Numbered from the stretch's first letter, positions 42,792 to 52,242 are shown. The stretch is DNA of 64,000 bases from Flavobacterium sp. ACN6 (GCF_002304005.1 NZ_MRCQ01000008.1:1-64000), one strand, 5' to 3'. Made by a program: numbers and translations. Notes: generated by a model not told the origin, from the sequence alone.

Positions 42792-45260
42792 TTATCTAAA
42801 AAATACCCGTTTTACACGCTGTGAAATACTCGTCATGATTTCGTAAGGAATTGTTTTTAAAGCTTCTGCCATTTCGATAACTGTTGGGCTTTCGCCGAAA
42901 ATAATCACAGAACCGCCTTCTTTACATTCAATTTCGCTGACATTAACCATCAGCATATCCATGCAAACACTGCCAACAATTGGAGCTTTTTGATTTTTTA
43001 TCGTTACGAAACCAACCTCATTTCCCCATAATCTGGAGATTCCGTCGGCGTAGCCAATTGGTATTGTCGCAATTTTAGTTTCTTTTTCTGCCATAAAACG
43101 ACGCCCGTAACCCACGCTGTCTCCTGCTGGAATAGTTCGAACCTGCGAAATAATGGATTTTAATGTCCCTACATTTTCGAGATATTTTTGTTCTAATGCA
43201 TCATTGGAAACTCCATATAAACCAATTCCTAAACGTACCATATTATATTGTGCATTCGGGAAATTGCTGATTCCAGAAGTATTCAAAATATGACGAATTG
43301 GATTAATGTTTAATTCGGTCATTAATTTTGAAGACAATCTCTCAAATAAGCTGATTTGTTTCTCGACAAAATCATAATGTTTTGGATCATCGCTGGTTGC
43401 TAAATGCGACAAAATACTTTGAACCCGAACGGCGCCATTACCGCGTAATGCAGTAATTAATTCATTTATTGTATTTTCTTCAAAACCCAAACGATGCATT
43501 CCGGTATCAATTTTAATATGAATTGGAAAATCCTTTAAATTCTTTTCGCGCGCTATCTTTAAAAAGGCATTTAATCCTTTAATGGTGTAAATTTCAGGTT
43601 CTAATTGATATTGTATGATCGATGGAAAACTAGTCGATTCTGGATTTAAAACCATAATTGGCAGTTTTATACCTCCATTTTTCAATGAAATTCCTTCATC
43701 GGCGAAAGCCACACCTAAATAATCGACTTTATGATGTTCTAATAATTTAGCAATTTCCAAACCTCCATTTCCGTAACCAAAAGCTTTTACCATCACCATC
43801 ATTTTGACATTCGGCGCCAGTTTTGATTTGAAATAATTAAAGTTATGGCTTATAGCGTCGAGATTAATTTCAAGAACCGTTTCGTGTGTTTTCTCTTCAA
43901 GAAGCGAAACAATTTCTTCAAAATGAAATGATCTTGCTCCTTTTACCAAAATGGTTTCATTGGCAAAATTTAAACTTTCTATCGCCTCGATAAAATCATC
44001 TTTGGTTTGAAAAACGATACTATTTGGAAACTTATCAGCAAAAGCGCTGATAGTTTCTCCAATTCCAATGACACGATTTATTTTATTTGATGCAATTAAG
44101 TCGGCAACTTTAGAATACAATTCTTCCTTTGAGAATCCGCTTTGAAAAATATCAGAAAGAATAACGGTTTTTGAAGCGTTTTTTTTCTGGCTTTCCAAGA
44201 AATCTAAAGCGATTTTAAGCGATTGAAAATCGGAACTGTAACTGTCATCAATTATACTGCAATTGTTAATTCCGTTTTTGACTTCAAGACGCATTTGAAC
44301 TGGATAAAGCATTTGAATTCGGCTTTGAATCGTTGTCTGATCGTAATTAAAATGCAATAAAACCAGCAGACAAGAAATAGCATTTTCAATAGAAGCAGAA
44401 TCACTAAATGGAATTTCTAAAGCAGAAACTTCATTTTGATATTGATATTGAATTGTGGTATGCTCGTTTTTACTTTCTTTTTTCAAAACAAAAACGTCGG
44501 CACTTTTATCTGTAAAACTCCATGAAAAAAGTTTTCGCGGATGAATCATATATTCGGCTGCAAATTGAGTCAGACAAGAATCTACAACTTCATTTTTTTG
44601 ATAAATAATAACCGGAGAATCTTTAAATAAAAGCAATTTTTCATCAATCTTCTGCACTAAATTGACAAAGCCTTCATCGTGTGCGCTTCCAATATTGGTA
44701 AGTACGCCAATTGTAGGTTTAATGATTTTTTCGAGATTAACCATTTCGTTTACCGTAGAAATTCCAGCTTCAAAAATTCCTAGATTATGTTTTTCGTTTA
44801 TAGCAATTACCGAAAGAGGAACTCCAACCTGCGAATTATAACTTTTTGGACTTCTGATAATGTTGTATTCGGGACTCAATAAAAAATTAAGCCATTCTTT
44901 AACTATAGTTTTTCCGTTGCTTCCAGTTAATCCAATTACTGGAAAATGAAAAAGATTTCGATAATATCCCGCAAAATGCTGCAATGCTTCAAGCGTATTA
45001 TCTACAACCAAAAAATTAGCCTTAGCGGCATAATTTTCTGGAATGTATTGCACAACAAAGTTGTGAACTCCTTTTTCTATTAGATCGGGAATAAATAAAT
45101 GAGCATCATTATTTACTCCTGCCAAAGCAAAAAATAATGTTTGAGATCCGTTTTGCAGCGAACGGCTGTCAATCGAAATATGATCGATAAAAACTGCAGC
45201 ATCTGAGCCAGTCCATTTTGCATTAAGAACTGAAACTACGTTTTTTAAATTTATACTCAT
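42792..45260 (-). CDS. Bifunctional MurF ligase / alanine racemase
   Basis: An 822-residue fusion of two cell-wall enzymes. The N-terminal half is a MurF-type ligase, with the ATP loop GLTGSNGKTIVKEW (about 110-123) and ligase domains to about 450, adding D-Ala-D-Ala to the UDP-MurNAc-tripeptide. The C-terminal half is a PLP-dependent alanine racemase, with the PLP lysine in VMVKAFGYGNG (about 492-502), RLGF, and the catalytic tyrosine in GYGRRF. The fusion is common in Bacteroidota and couples D-Ala supply with its use. A -7 element lies 19 bases before the ATG. No frameshift seen. Confidence 0.95.
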   Translation of the reverse strand: MSINLKNVVSVLNAKWTGSDAAVFIDHISIDSRSLQNGSQTLFFALAGVNNDAHLFIPDLIEKGVHNFVVQYIPENYAAKANFLVVDNTLEALQHFAGYYRNLFHFPVIGLTGSNGKTIVKEWLNFLLSPEYNIIRSPKSYNSQVGVPLSVIAINEKHNLGIFEAGISTVNEMVNLEKIIKPTIGVLTNIGSAHDEGFVNLVQKIDEKLLLFKDSPVIIYQKNEVVDSCLTQFAAEYMIHPRKLFSWSFTDKSADVFVLKKESKNEHTTIQYQYQNEVSALEIPFSDSASIENAISCLLVLLHFNYDQTTIQSRIQMLYPVQMRLEVKNGINNCSIIDDSYSSDFQSLKIALDFLESQKKNASKTVILSDIFQSGFSKEELYSKVADLIASNKINRVIGIGETISAFADKFPNSIVFQTKDDFIEAIESLNFANETILVKGARSFHFEEIVSLLEEKTHETVLEINLDAISHNFNYFKSKLAPNVKMMVMVKAFGYGNGGLEIAKLLEHHKVDYLGVAFADEGISLKNGGIKLPIMVLNPESTSFPSIIQYQLEPEIYTIKGLNAFLKIAREKNLKDFPIHIKIDTGMHRLGFEENTINELITALRGNGAVRVQSILSHLATSDDPKHYDFVEKQISLFERLSSKLMTELNINPIRHILNTSGISNFPNAQYNMVRLGIGLYGVSNDALEQKYLENVGTLKSIISQVRTIPAGDSVGYGRRFMAEKETKIATIPIGYADGISRLWGNEVGFVTIKNQKAPIVGSVCMDMLMVNVSEIECKEGGSVIIFGESPTVIEMAEALKTIPYEIMTSISQRVKRVFFR

Positions 45261-45278
45261 TTAGAAATATCTTTTTTT

Positions 45279-45286
45279 CAAATTTA
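45279..45286 (-). promoter_or_regulatory. -7 element for murF-alr
   Basis: TAAATTTG on the minus strand, 19 bases before the ATG. No TTG at the standard distance. Confidence 0.5.
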
Positions 45287-45359
45287 AAAAAAGGTTTGCC
45301 ATGAATTGCACTAATTTCACTAATTCTTTAGTTTAAATATTTTTGATCGAACTTAAATA

Positions 45360-45479
45360 TTTGCCGCAGATTAAAAGATTTTTAAAGATTATAATTCATT
45401 TAAACTTTATCACGACAGCTATTGGGAACAACGAAAAAATTAAACAATATTTTGTGAAAATCTTTTAATCTGTGGCAAA
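45360..45479. repeat. Dispersed palindrome, family E (GCAGATTAAAAGATTTT type)
   Basis: Arms at 45360-45382 and 45457-45479 (AAAATCTTTTAATCTGTGGC..) match at 22 of 23 positions. The loop contains CAGCTATTGGGAA, also found near 27378. A further decayed copy is at 27308-27446, and related GCAGATTT words lie at 52090-52190. Confidence 0.8.
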
Positions 45480-45488
45480 AAACATTAT

Positions 45489-45496
45489 TATATTTG
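45489..45496 (+). promoter_or_regulatory. -7 element deciding the start of the 45523 gene
   Basis: TATATTTG is a full match to TAnnTTTG. Transcripts would begin near 45500, downstream of the in-frame GTG at 45472 and upstream of the TTG at 45523, which supports the TTG start. Confidence 0.55.
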
Positions 45497-45522
45497 TTTT
45501 ATACCACAAAAAAAATAGCGTT

Positions 45523-46128
45523 TTGAAAAAGTTACTTCCCATTTTCTCCTACATATTACACCCGATTTTTATATCGCTTTACGCAACTTTGTTTTATTTG
45601 TTTTACAAGGAAGACCTTTTTAGTGCACAGGAAAAATATTTTGTTTTAATTCAGATTCTGGTAATCAATGTGATTGTTCCAGTGCTGTTTTATTTACTGC
45701 TGCGATCTACCGGCCATGTAAAATCAGTCATGCTGAGTCAGACTTCAGAACGAACCATTCCGTTAATTTTACAGTGCTTTTTGTATATTTTATTAGTAAA
45801 AAGAAGTATTGTTATTACACGGTATCCAGAACTTCATTTCTTTTTTCTAGGTGCTTTGTTTAGCACTATTTTGGCTTTAGTATGTACGTTGTTTAAAATA
45901 AAAGCAAGTTTACATATGGTGGCTATTTGTGGTTTTGCCATTTTTGTAATTGGTTTAAACATTCACCTTCAAATGCACAACCCGTATTGGCCGGCTCTGC
46001 TTATTTTATTATCGGGAATTGTGGCTTCATCCCGATTGGAAATGAATGCGCATACGTCTAGAGAAATATTAATTGGATTGTTTATTGGAATAATGCCGCA
46101 ACTTTTATTTTTATCCTTGTGGTTATAA
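45523..46128 (+). CDS. Integral membrane protein of unknown function
   Basis: About 201 residues with five or six membrane helices (LYATLFYLFY, YFVLIQILVINVIVPVLFYLLL, LILQCFLYILLV, FFFLGALFSTILALVCTLF, MVAICGFAIFVIGL, PALLILLSGIVASS). A conserved-looking SVMLSQTSERTIPL loop lies between the second and third. From memory similar proteins are common in Bacteroidota and sometimes placed near PAP2 phosphatases, but no PAP2 motifs are complete here. I chose TTG 45523 because the only alternative, GTG 45472, lies in a repeat and upstream of the promoter. The 3' end overlaps the convergent porin-like gene by six bases. Confidence 0.65.
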   Translation: MKKLLPIFSYILHPIFISLYATLFYLFYKEDLFSAQEKYFVLIQILVINVIVPVLFYLLLRSTGHVKSVMLSQTSERTIPLILQCFLYILLVKRSIVITRYPELHFFFLGALFSTILALVCTLFKIKASLHMVAICGFAIFVIGLNIHLQMHNPYWPALLILLSGIVASSRLEMNAHTSREILIGLFIGIMPQLLFLSLWL

Positions 46129-46827
46129 AATATAAAAGATCAATCCTGCATTTAAGGTCTTTAAATTGATTTTTTCGCCAGACAATGTGGTTGCCGAATT
46201 AAACAACGGATTTAAACCGTAGTATACATAAATATTCCAGGTATTGTATCCCGCTGAAAGATACGGGCCGTATTGAAATTTATTAATGTCTGGATTGTTA
46301 TTGATTTTAAAAGTATTTTCTCCATCGTCTAATATTGAAGTATTGGAGAAAACATAACTAAACTTCAAACCAAGATACACACGCCAGAATTTATAACTGT
46401 CAAAAGTTGAATTACGCCATCTAAATTCTATTGGAAGATCTACAGAATATTGTCTGTAACGATTGGATACAAATTCGCTGTAGCTATTTACACCATATAT
46501 AATTTGATCTGCTCCATCGCGAGAGACATTTAAATTCTGATAATAGTTTTGATAACTTAAACCTAAACCGGCAGCAATTGCAAGGGTTCTCTTTTTATTG
46601 ATAGGCATATCGCGCAGAAAACCTGTTGAAAGTCCCAAAGAGAATTTATTCTGCTTGAATTGACTGGGAGCATCGGTAAACATATTATAAGTCAGCGAAA
46701 AGTAAAATTGATCCTCTCTATACAAAGAATCTATTTTGACTATTGGTTTTATTTCAGGCTTAACCTCTTCTTGTGCAAAAGAGCTAAAAAAAGTGAGTAA
46801 AAATAAGCAGCTGAAAATAATTCGCAT
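46123..46827 (-). CDS. PorT-family outer-membrane beta-barrel protein
   Basis: A 234-residue protein with a signal peptide (MRIIFSCLFLLTFFSSFAQ) and eight or so amphipathic strands (FYFSLTYNMF, FSLGLSTGFL, LAIAAGLGLSYQNYY, YSVDLPIEFRWR, WRVYLGLKFSYVF, YGPYLSAGYNTW, NIYVYYGLNPLF). It ends in the aromatic-ended strand LNAGLIFYIL. This fits the PorT-type barrels of Bacteroidota. Some members belong to the type IX secretion and gliding machinery, but the neighbours give no such hint, so a structural porin-like role is as likely. Confidence 0.75.
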   Translation of the reverse strand: MRIIFSCLFLLTFFSSFAQEEVKPEIKPIVKIDSLYREDQFYFSLTYNMFTDAPSQFKQNKFSLGLSTGFLRDMPINKKRTLAIAAGLGLSYQNYYQNLNVSRDGADQIIYGVNSYSEFVSNRYRQYSVDLPIEFRWRNSTFDSYKFWRVYLGLKFSYVFSNTSILDDGENTFKINNNPDINKFQYGPYLSAGYNTWNIYVYYGLNPLFNSATTLSGEKINLKTLNAGLIFYIL

Positions 46828-47036
46828 ATTCGGGATTGGTTTTAGATATATTTTTAAAATAAACGCTTTACCGCGCCTATTTATTTCATATACAAATATA
46901 ACATAATGCTTTTTCTAGTACCACTACGAACTATAAATATTCTCTTTTTGTTGGAGAATAAAATTAATCGCTGCGTTTTTTTCAATAAACAGGCTTTTAC
47001 AATCAAAAAATAAATCAATTTTCTTTTTATCTTTTA

Positions 47037-47044
47037 TACCTTTG
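47037..47044 (+). promoter_or_regulatory. -7 element immediately before the 47051 ATG
   Basis: TACCTTTG fits TAnnTTTG and ends six bases before the ATG. A transcript from it would have almost no leader. No TTG at the standard spacing and no TGCAA-type palindrome is seen here. Confidence 0.45.
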
Positions 47045-47050
47045 CAGTAA

Positions 47051-47404
47051 ATGAAGAAAAAGCAGCTCATATTAAGTTTGTCTTTTGCTGTAACAATATT
47101 GTTTTCGATATTGTTTCAGTTTATACACAGCTATGAGCATATTGCAAAGCAGCTTTCAGAAAAGCAGTGCCATCATAAATACAATGATCCTAACGGCGAA
47201 ATAACGCACCAGCATCATGATTACGAAGTTTGTTTTGTTTGTAATTTTGCTCTTGAATCGTTTATAGTTCCGCAGGAATTCTCTTTTCAATTTTATTATT
47301 TCAACAGCGATATTCCTTATTTCTTACCGCTGGCTGAGAAAATTTATTCTATTCCAAAATCCGCCTATTTACTGCGCGGACCTCCAACTGCTTTAGTTTC
47401 TTAA
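47051..47404 (+). CDS. Small His/Cys membrane protein, HSYEH/CxxC type (second copy)
   Basis: 117 residues with the same plan as the protein at 4228. It has an N-terminal hydrophobic segment (about 6-24) running into FIHSYEHI, a His/Cys cluster (QCHHKY, THQHHDYEVCFVCNF), a second hydrophobic stretch and the end LLRGPPTALVS. Identity between the two is limited to these landmarks, which makes them stand out as functional. Like the other copy it directly precedes a TonB-dependent receptor (47566). I infer a periplasm-facing metal-binding helper of the receptor. No family name is known to me. Confidence 0.75.
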   Translation: MKKKQLILSLSFAVTILFSILFQFIHSYEHIAKQLSEKQCHHKYNDPNGEITHQHHDYEVCFVCNFALESFIVPQEFSFQFYYFNSDIPYFLPLAEKIYSIPKSAYLLRGPPTALVS

Positions 47405-47565
47405 ATTTTCGTATTTCGAAAAAATCCAATTTCTTTTTAATTTAAAATTCAAACAGCATTGAGTTTCCTCATCCTATTTATATAATTAGGATCAGAATGC
47501 TTTACTACACGTTTTGTTTTTCATTTAAAGAGAAAAAATCAATTTAACTATAGCATTATTTTCAA

Positions 47566-49773
47566 ATGAAAAAATTAATAATTGCCCTAATTTTAGGGTT
47601 TTCGGGCATTCTTTCTGCTCAAAATTCGGTTTCAGGTATTGTAACCGATGCTCAAAATCAGCCGCTTCCAGGAGTTTCCGTTTATGCTCCAGAATTACAT
47701 AAAGGAACTACAACAGACCAAAATGGAAAATATGAATTAAAAAATCTTCCAAACGGAAGTCTTCGTCTTGCTTTTTCTTATGTTGGTTATGCCAATCAGA
47801 ACCAGACTATTGTTAAATTAGTAAAAGAAAATACGCTTGACATTATTCTTTTAGAATCTATTTTAGAAATGGATGAAGTAGTTGTTTCTACGCCTTTTAA
47901 CAAATTACAATCGCAAAACGTAATGAAAATTGAGCATGAAAGTATCAAGACATTACAGCAAAAAGGAACCTCAACTTTAATTGAAGGTTTGGCGACAATT
48001 CCTGGCGTTTCTCAAATTTCGACGGGAACTTCTATAGGAAAGCCAGTAATTCGCGGACTTAGCGGTAATCGTGTTTTGGTCTATTCTCAAGGTGTTCGTA
48101 TCGAAAATCAGCAGTTTGGAGACGAGCATGGTTTAGGTTTAAATGATGCCGGAATAGAAAGTGTTGAAGTGATAAAAGGACCAGCTTCTTTATTATATGG
48201 ATCTGATGCTTTGGGTGGTGTTTTGTATTTCAACCCTGAAAAGTTTGCTGATGCTGGAGATTTTAAAGCTAATTTCAGTCAAAAATATTTTACTAATACA
48301 CAAGGAAGTAATTCTACAATCGGCTTAAAAACTTCTACAGATAATTGGAAATTTTTAGCTCGCGGAAGTTACAACACGCATTCCGACTATAAAATTGCCG
48401 ATGGCGACCGCGTAACCAATTCGCGTTATAATGAAACAGATTTTAAAACGGGAATTGGATATAGTAATTCGACTTTCTCAAGTGTTTTAAGGTATAATTA
48501 CAACAAATTGGATATCGGAATTCCAGAAGATGGAATTGCGGAACAGTCTTCTAGCAAAGACACTCAATTTCCGAGACAGGGAATTTTCAATCATTTATTG
48601 AGTTTGAACAACGTTATCTTTTTTGAAAACTCAAAATTAGATGTTGATTTAGGTTATATCGCTAATGACAGAAGCGAATTTGAAGATAGTAACGAAGCTT
48701 CTCTTCATATGAAATTGAATACTTTTAATTATAATGCAAAATATCATCTGCCTAAATTCGGAAAAATTGAAACTATTTTCGGTGTTCAGGGAATGCATCA
48801 AACGAACAAAAATTCTGGTGAAGAATATTTAATTCCAGATGCGACAACCAATGATTTTGGTGTTTTTGGAACTGCCAATTACGAATGGGACAACAGCGTT
48901 ATTCAGGCTGGTTTACGTTTTGATAACCGAAATGTAACTTCAATCGCACATGGAACTGAAGGTGAAGAAGGTTATTTTCAAGCTTTAGATAAATCTTTTG
49001 ACAGCTTTAATGCTTCTTTGGGTTATAAAACCAAACTGGCTGAACCTTTAACGCTTCGCTTAAATGTAGCAACTGGATTTAGAGCGCCAAACTTGGCAGA
49101 ATTGACTTCAAACGGTGTTCACGAAGGTACAAACCGATACGAAATTGGAAATGCTGATTTAAAAACAGAACAAAACGTTCAAACAGATTTAAATTTAGAA
49201 TATAAAAACACGCACTTTGAATTTTTCGTTAACGGATTTTACAATCACGTAAACAATTATATCTACACTTCGCCAACTGGAGAGGTTCTAGACGATAATA
49301 ATGTTTTTGCTTATGTTCAGGATAATGCTCAATTGTATGGAGGAGAGATTGGTCTGCACTTTCACCCTCATCCATTAGACTGGTTGCATTTTGAAACTAG
49401 TTTTGAAACAGTTACTGGTAAAAAAGATAATGATGATTATTTGCCTTTGATTCCTGCCAACAATTGGAACAACACGCTTAGAACTGAATTTGATATCAAA
49501 AATTTCTTAAGTGAAGGTTTTGCTTCTTTGAATGTTTCATCAACTTTCAGCCAAGATAATGTAAGCGGATTTGAAACGGCTTCTAAAGGGTATACTTTGG
49601 TAAATTTAGGTTTTGGCGGTACCGTGAAATTAGGAAAAACTGCATTTGACATTAACTTGAATGGAAATAATTTATTTGATAAAAAGTACATTGCCCACCT
49701 TTCAAGATTAAAAACAGATGGAATTCCAAACATTGGCCGAAACATTGTTTTGGGAGTTAATTTTAATTTATAA
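47566..49773 (+). CDS. TonB-dependent receptor with carboxypeptidase-regulatory domain
   Basis: A 735-residue outer-membrane receptor. It has a signal peptide (..ILGFSGILSAQ), a CarboxypepD_reg-like domain (about 20-105, VSGIVTDAQNQPLPGVSVYAP), a plug (about 110-225) with MDEVVVSTP, RGLSGNRVLVYSQG, FGDEHGL and KGPASLLYGSDALGG, then the barrel ending NIGRNIVLGVNFNL. It shares the plug words with the receptor at 6484, and both follow a small HSYEH/CxxC protein, so a metal or metal-chelate ligand is likely. No operator of the TGCAA type is visible upstream, so regulation may differ. Confidence 0.9.
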   Translation: MKKLIIALILGFSGILSAQNSVSGIVTDAQNQPLPGVSVYAPELHKGTTTDQNGKYELKNLPNGSLRLAFSYVGYANQNQTIVKLVKENTLDIILLESILEMDEVVVSTPFNKLQSQNVMKIEHESIKTLQQKGTSTLIEGLATIPGVSQISTGTSIGKPVIRGLSGNRVLVYSQGVRIENQQFGDEHGLGLNDAGIESVEVIKGPASLLYGSDALGGVLYFNPEKFADAGDFKANFSQKYFTNTQGSNSTIGLKTSTDNWKFLARGSYNTHSDYKIADGDRVTNSRYNETDFKTGIGYSNSTFSSVLRYNYNKLDIGIPEDGIAEQSSSKDTQFPRQGIFNHLLSLNNVIFFENSKLDVDLGYIANDRSEFEDSNEASLHMKLNTFNYNAKYHLPKFGKIETIFGVQGMHQTNKNSGEEYLIPDATTNDFGVFGTANYEWDNSVIQAGLRFDNRNVTSIAHGTEGEEGYFQALDKSFDSFNASLGYKTKLAEPLTLRLNVATGFRAPNLAELTSNGVHEGTNRYEIGNADLKTEQNVQTDLNLEYKNTHFEFFVNGFYNHVNNYIYTSPTGEVLDDNNVFAYVQDNAQLYGGEIGLHFHPHPLDWLHFETSFETVTGKKDNDDYLPLIPANNWNNTLRTEFDIKNFLSEGFASLNVSSTFSQDNVSGFETASKGYTLVNLGFGGTVKLGKTAFDINLNGNNLFDKKYIAHLSRLKTDGIPNIGRNIVLGVNFNL

Positions 49774-49780
49774 TTTTTCC

Positions 49781-49856
49781 TTAAACCATATAAGTTATAT
49801 AAGTAGATTTTAGTTTAAGCCTTTTTATATTTACTTACATAACTTATATGGTTTAA
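49781..49856. repeat. Dispersed palindrome, family B
   Basis: TTAAACCATATAAGTTAT (49781-49798) and its perfect reverse complement (49839-49856) enclose 40 bases. Same arms as at 42681-42788. It follows the receptor stop and may act as its terminator. Confidence 0.88.
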
Positions 49857-49878
49857 ATTATTTTCACACAAAAAGTGC

Positions 49879-49886
49879 TATTTTTG
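49879..49886 (+). promoter_or_regulatory. -7 element for the prolyl oligopeptidase gene
   Basis: TATTTTTG, 23 bases before the ATG; matches TAnnTTTG. No clear -33 element. Confidence 0.5.
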
Positions 49887-49908
49887 TTACAACAGATAAA
49901 AACTAACT

Positions 49909-52017
49909 ATGAAAAAAACTTTTTTATTAATGGCAATCACAACTGCAGGGCTTTCATTTGCACAAAATAAAATTAAATATCCTGAAACTAAAAAAGGAGA
50001 AACTGTTGATGTCTATTTTGATGCAAAAGTAAGCGATCCTTACCGCTGGCTTGAAGACGACAAATCTGCTGAAACCGGAGCTTGGGTAAAAGCTGAAAAT
50101 GAAGTAACGTATGGTTATTTAGATAAAATTCCGTTTCGTGAAGAACTAAAAAAACGAATGGAAAAACTTTGGAACTATGAAAAAATTGGAGCTCCATTTA
50201 CAGAAGGAAAATTCACTTATTTTTCTAAAAATAATGGTTTGCAAAATCAATCTGTTATTTATAGAAAAGGAAAAGATGGCAAGGATGAAATATTCTTAGA
50301 TCCGAATACTTTTTCTAAAGACGGAACAACTTCTCTTGGCGGGTTGAATTTTTCTAAAGACGGAAATAAAGTGGCTTATTCTATTTCAGAAGGCGGAAGC
50401 GACTGGAGAAAAGTTATCATTATTGATGCCGTTTCTAAAAAAGTATTGGAAGATACTTTGGTAGACATAAAATTCAGCGGTGTTTCATGGCTCGGAAATG
50501 AAGGTTTTTATTATTCTAGTTATGATAAACCAAAAGGAAGCGAATTATCTGCAAAAACAGATCAGCACAAATTGTATTTTCACAAACTTGGAACCTCTCA
50601 AAAAGAAGATAAAGTAGTTTTTGGAGCAGATCAAAAAAGAAGATATGTTGGTGGTTATGTTACAGAAGACAATCATTATTTAATCATTACAGCTGCTAAT
50701 TCTACTTACGGAAACGAATTGTATATCAAAGATCTGACTAAACCAAACAGTCCGATTGTTACGATTGTAGATAATTTCAATAGTTCTAATTCAATTATTG
50801 AAAATGAAGGAAGTAAATTATTTATAGAAACGGACTTGAATGCGCCTAATGTACGTGTGGTTTCTGTAGATGCAAGTAATCCAAAAGTAGAAAACTGGAA
50901 GGATTTTATTAAAGAAACAGAAAATGTTTTAGCACCTTCAACTGGAGCGGGATACTTTTTTGCCAATTATACAAAAGATGCCGTTTCATTTGTACTGCAA
51001 TATGATTACAGTGGAAAGTTAGTTCGTGAGATCAAACTTCCTGCTGTGGGAAGTGCTGGAGGATTTGGAGGTAAAAAAGAAGAAAAAATCTTGTACTACA
51101 GTTTTACAAATTATACAACTCCCGGAAGTATTTATTCTTTTGAACCAAAATCTGGCAAATCTGAAGTATATCAAAAACCAAAAGTTGATTTCAAAAGTGA
51201 AGATTACGAATCTAAACAAGTTTTTTACACATCAAAAGACGGTACAAAAGTTCCAATGATTATTACGTATAAAAAAGGGACAAAATTAGACGGTAAAAAT
51301 CCAACTATTCTTTACGGTTACGGCGGATTCAATATTAGTTTAACTCCAAGTTTCAGTATTGCAAATGCAGTTTGGATGGAAAACGGAGGAGTTTATGCAG
51401 TGGCTAATTTAAGAGGCGGCGGTGAGTACGGAAAAAAATGGCATGATGCAGGAACGAAATTGCAAAAACAAAATGTGTTTGATGATTTTATTGCTGCAGC
51501 AGAATATTTAATTGCTCAAAAATATACTTCTTCAGATTATTTAGCTATTCGCGGAGGATCTAACGGAGGTTTATTAGTTGGTGCAACAATGACGCAGCGT
51601 CCTGATTTAATGAAAGTTGCTTTGCCAGCTGTTGGAGTTATGGATATGCTTCGTTACAATGCTTTTACAGCAGGTGCAGGATGGGCTTTTGATTACGGAA
51701 CTGCTCAAGATAATAAAGAAATGTTTGAATATTTAAAAGGATATTCTCCTGTTCATAACGTTAAAAAAGGAACGCACTATCCAGCTACAATGGTAACTAC
51801 TGGAGATCATGATGATCGTGTAGTTCCAGCACACAGTTTTAAATTTGCTTCTGAATTACAAGAAAAGCAAACAGGAGACAATCCAGTATTAATTAGAATT
51901 GATGTTAAGGCGGGACACGGCGCAGGAAAATCTGTTGCTGCTACTATTCAAGAGAATGTAGATATCCAGGCTTTTACACTTTACAATATGGGATTTAAAG
52001 CTTTACCTAAAAAATAA
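49909..52017 (+). CDS. Prolyl oligopeptidase family serine peptidase (S9A)
   Basis: A 702-residue exported peptidase cutting after proline in short peptides. It has a signal peptide (MKKTFLLMAITTAGLSFAQ), an N-terminal capping strand and the DPYRWLEDD motif, a seven-bladed propeller (about 85-410), and the alpha/beta-hydrolase domain. That domain has the nucleophile in GGSNGG (about residue 556), the aspartate in DHDDRVVP and the histidine in GHGAGKS. The signal places it in the periplasm or outside, unlike the cytosolic eukaryotic enzyme. All catalytic residues are present. Confidence 0.96.
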   Translation: MKKTFLLMAITTAGLSFAQNKIKYPETKKGETVDVYFDAKVSDPYRWLEDDKSAETGAWVKAENEVTYGYLDKIPFREELKKRMEKLWNYEKIGAPFTEGKFTYFSKNNGLQNQSVIYRKGKDGKDEIFLDPNTFSKDGTTSLGGLNFSKDGNKVAYSISEGGSDWRKVIIIDAVSKKVLEDTLVDIKFSGVSWLGNEGFYYSSYDKPKGSELSAKTDQHKLYFHKLGTSQKEDKVVFGADQKRRYVGGYVTEDNHYLIITAANSTYGNELYIKDLTKPNSPIVTIVDNFNSSNSIIENEGSKLFIETDLNAPNVRVVSVDASNPKVENWKDFIKETENVLAPSTGAGYFFANYTKDAVSFVLQYDYSGKLVREIKLPAVGSAGGFGGKKEEKILYYSFTNYTTPGSIYSFEPKSGKSEVYQKPKVDFKSEDYESKQVFYTSKDGTKVPMIITYKKGTKLDGKNPTILYGYGGFNISLTPSFSIANAVWMENGGVYAVANLRGGGEYGKKWHDAGTKLQKQNVFDDFIAAAEYLIAQKYTSSDYLAIRGGSNGGLLVGATMTQRPDLMKVALPAVGVMDMLRYNAFTAGAGWAFDYGTAQDNKEMFEYLKGYSPVHNVKKGTHYPATMVTTGDHDDRVVPAHSFKFASELQEKQTGDNPVLIRIDVKAGHGAGKSVAATIQENVDIQAFTLYNMGFKALPKK

Positions 52018-52041
52018 AACTTTCAAACTCAATTTTTTATT

Positions 52042-52081
52042 AGCCACGAATTCACGAATTATTTTTGTGAATATCGTGGCT
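52042..52081 (+). terminator. Hairpin of family D words, likely terminator
   Basis: AGCCACGAATTCAC and GTGAATATCGTGGCT pair around ATTTTT-containing loop and are followed by a T-rich run, 25 bases after the peptidase stop. The next 110 bases contain GCAGATTT-type repeats related to family E. Confidence 0.7.
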
Positions 52082-52234
52082 TTATTTTTTTGTTTCACGC
52101 AGATTCTGCAGATTTAGGCAGATTTAAGCGGATTTAATCTAAAAAATCTGCATTCATCTGCTCAAATCATTTTAAATCTGCATGAAATAAATTCATGAAT
52201 TCGCGGCTAACTTTTTTAAATAAACCATTTACAC

Positions 52235-52242
52235 TAAATTTG
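52235..52242 (+). promoter_or_regulatory. -7 element for the 52263 gene
   Basis: TAAATTTG, an exact match, 21 bases before the ATG. Confidence 0.5.

Noticed and set aside
45472..45522. GTG start giving a 218-residue form of the membrane protein
   Set aside because: The GTG lies in the arm of a dispersed palindrome and upstream of a full -7 element, so it would not be in the transcript.
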